Positions 6,535 through 6,677 of a DNA stretch of 6,677 nucleotides are shown here, piece after piece. A program made the position numbers and the translations under genes. The DNA lies in assembly GCA_019240175.1 (NCBI GenBank), contig JAFAYS010001125.1, forward strand, positions 1 through 6,677, given 5' to 3'. Source of the stretch: Chloroflexota bacterium. Lineage in GTDB: Bacteria; Chloroflexota; Chloroflexia; Chloroflexales; Kallotenuaceae. The notes beneath the pieces are model-generated. The model was not told the DNA's origin. It saw only the letters and a program-made list of their open reading frames with translations, and did no database searches. Each line of letters opens with the position of its first letter. The first letter of the stretch is position 1.

Positions 6535-6677
6535 CGCGGGCGGTGCAGCAGCCGGATCGATCGTCAGGTCTGCCAGCAGCTCGCCGATCACCGGGCAGAA
6601 CTTGAAGCCGTGGCCGGAGAAGCCGCCCGCGATCGCGACGTTGGCGTGCTGCGGGTGACGATCGATCACGAAATGGA
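6505..6677 (-). CDS. Sarcosine-oxidase-like FAD oxidoreductase, C-terminal fragment
   Basis: Read on the minus strand from the right edge, the frame starting with the codon at 6675-6673 gives HFVIDRHPQHANVAIAGGFS and continues with GHGFKFCPVIGELLADL. It ends with ALFGWSRLLG at a TAA (6507-6505). The FVIDRHP, NVAIAGGFSGHGFK and F.P.IGELLADL pattern is the C-terminal signature of the monomeric sarcosine oxidase / N-methyltryptophan oxidase group within the DAO family. Only about 57 residues of an expected 370-390 are in the window, so the N-terminal Rossmann FAD motif and the flavin-linking Cys of this group cannot be checked. These enzymes oxidatively demethylate secondary amines to formaldehyde and hydrogen peroxide. 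Its last 30 bp overlap the end of the molybdopterin gene in the opposite direction. It is convergent with the purine cluster, so it belongs to a different transcript, and its substrate is unknown. Confidence 0.88.
   Translation of the reverse strand, partial: HFVIDRHPQHANVAIAGGFSGHGFKFCPVIGELLADLTIDPAAAPPALFGWSRLLG

Noticed and set aside
1..6677. Many GATC and CGATCG sites, as a possible dispersed signal such as HIP1-like octamers
   Set aside because: They fall mostly in Asp (GAT) and Ile (ATC) codons next to GC-rich codons; the density is explained by codon choice in GC-rich genes.

Overview
The window is high-GC bacterial DNA carrying a purine (urate) degradation gene cluster on the plus strand. 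In order it holds: the last 23 codons of a 5-hydroxyisourate hydrolase; a complete allantoate amidohydrolase; a complete allantoinase; a fused FAD/[2Fe-2S] subunit of a xanthine-dehydrogenase-type molybdenum hydroxylase; and its large molybdopterin subunit. At the right edge, the C-terminal end of a sarcosine-oxidase-like FAD oxidoreductase comes in on the minus strand and overlaps the end of the molybdopterin gene tail to tail. Nearly all of the sequence is coding. There are no RNA genes, CRISPR arrays, transposase genes or clear terminators.

Together the genes cover much of the path from purine base to ureido compound. The molybdenum hydroxylase would oxidise hypoxanthine/xanthine to urate. 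An unseen uricase would give 5-hydroxyisourate, which the hydrolase at the left edge opens. Allantoinase converts allantoin to allantoate, and the M20-family amidohydrolase releases ammonia from allantoate. Spacing is tight: 6 nt between genes 1 and 2, an ATGA overlap between 2 and 3, 42 nt between 3 and 4, and 55 nt between 4 and 5. The last two gaps each carry a good Shine-Dalgarno sequence. This fits one transcript started upstream of the window. Uricase, the OHCU decarboxylase, a regulator and an XdhC-type cofactor-insertion factor are not in the window.

The most unusual feature lies inside the molybdopterin subunit. About 63 codons (roughly 5422-5610) are a mosaic of simple tandem repeats, a strong hairpin and G-rich direct repeats. 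It looks like intergenic repeat DNA, yet it is read in frame without a stop. It sits between the two halves of an otherwise intact enzyme of normal length. A second unusual point is the FAD-then-[2Fe-2S] order in the fused subunit, the reverse of the classical xanthine dehydrogenase order. A third is Gln at the position of a catalytic Glu of characterised xanthine dehydrogenases.

The organism cannot be fixed from sequence alone. High GC, this repeat style and the gene style suggest a Chloroflexota-like bacterium, but this is inference.
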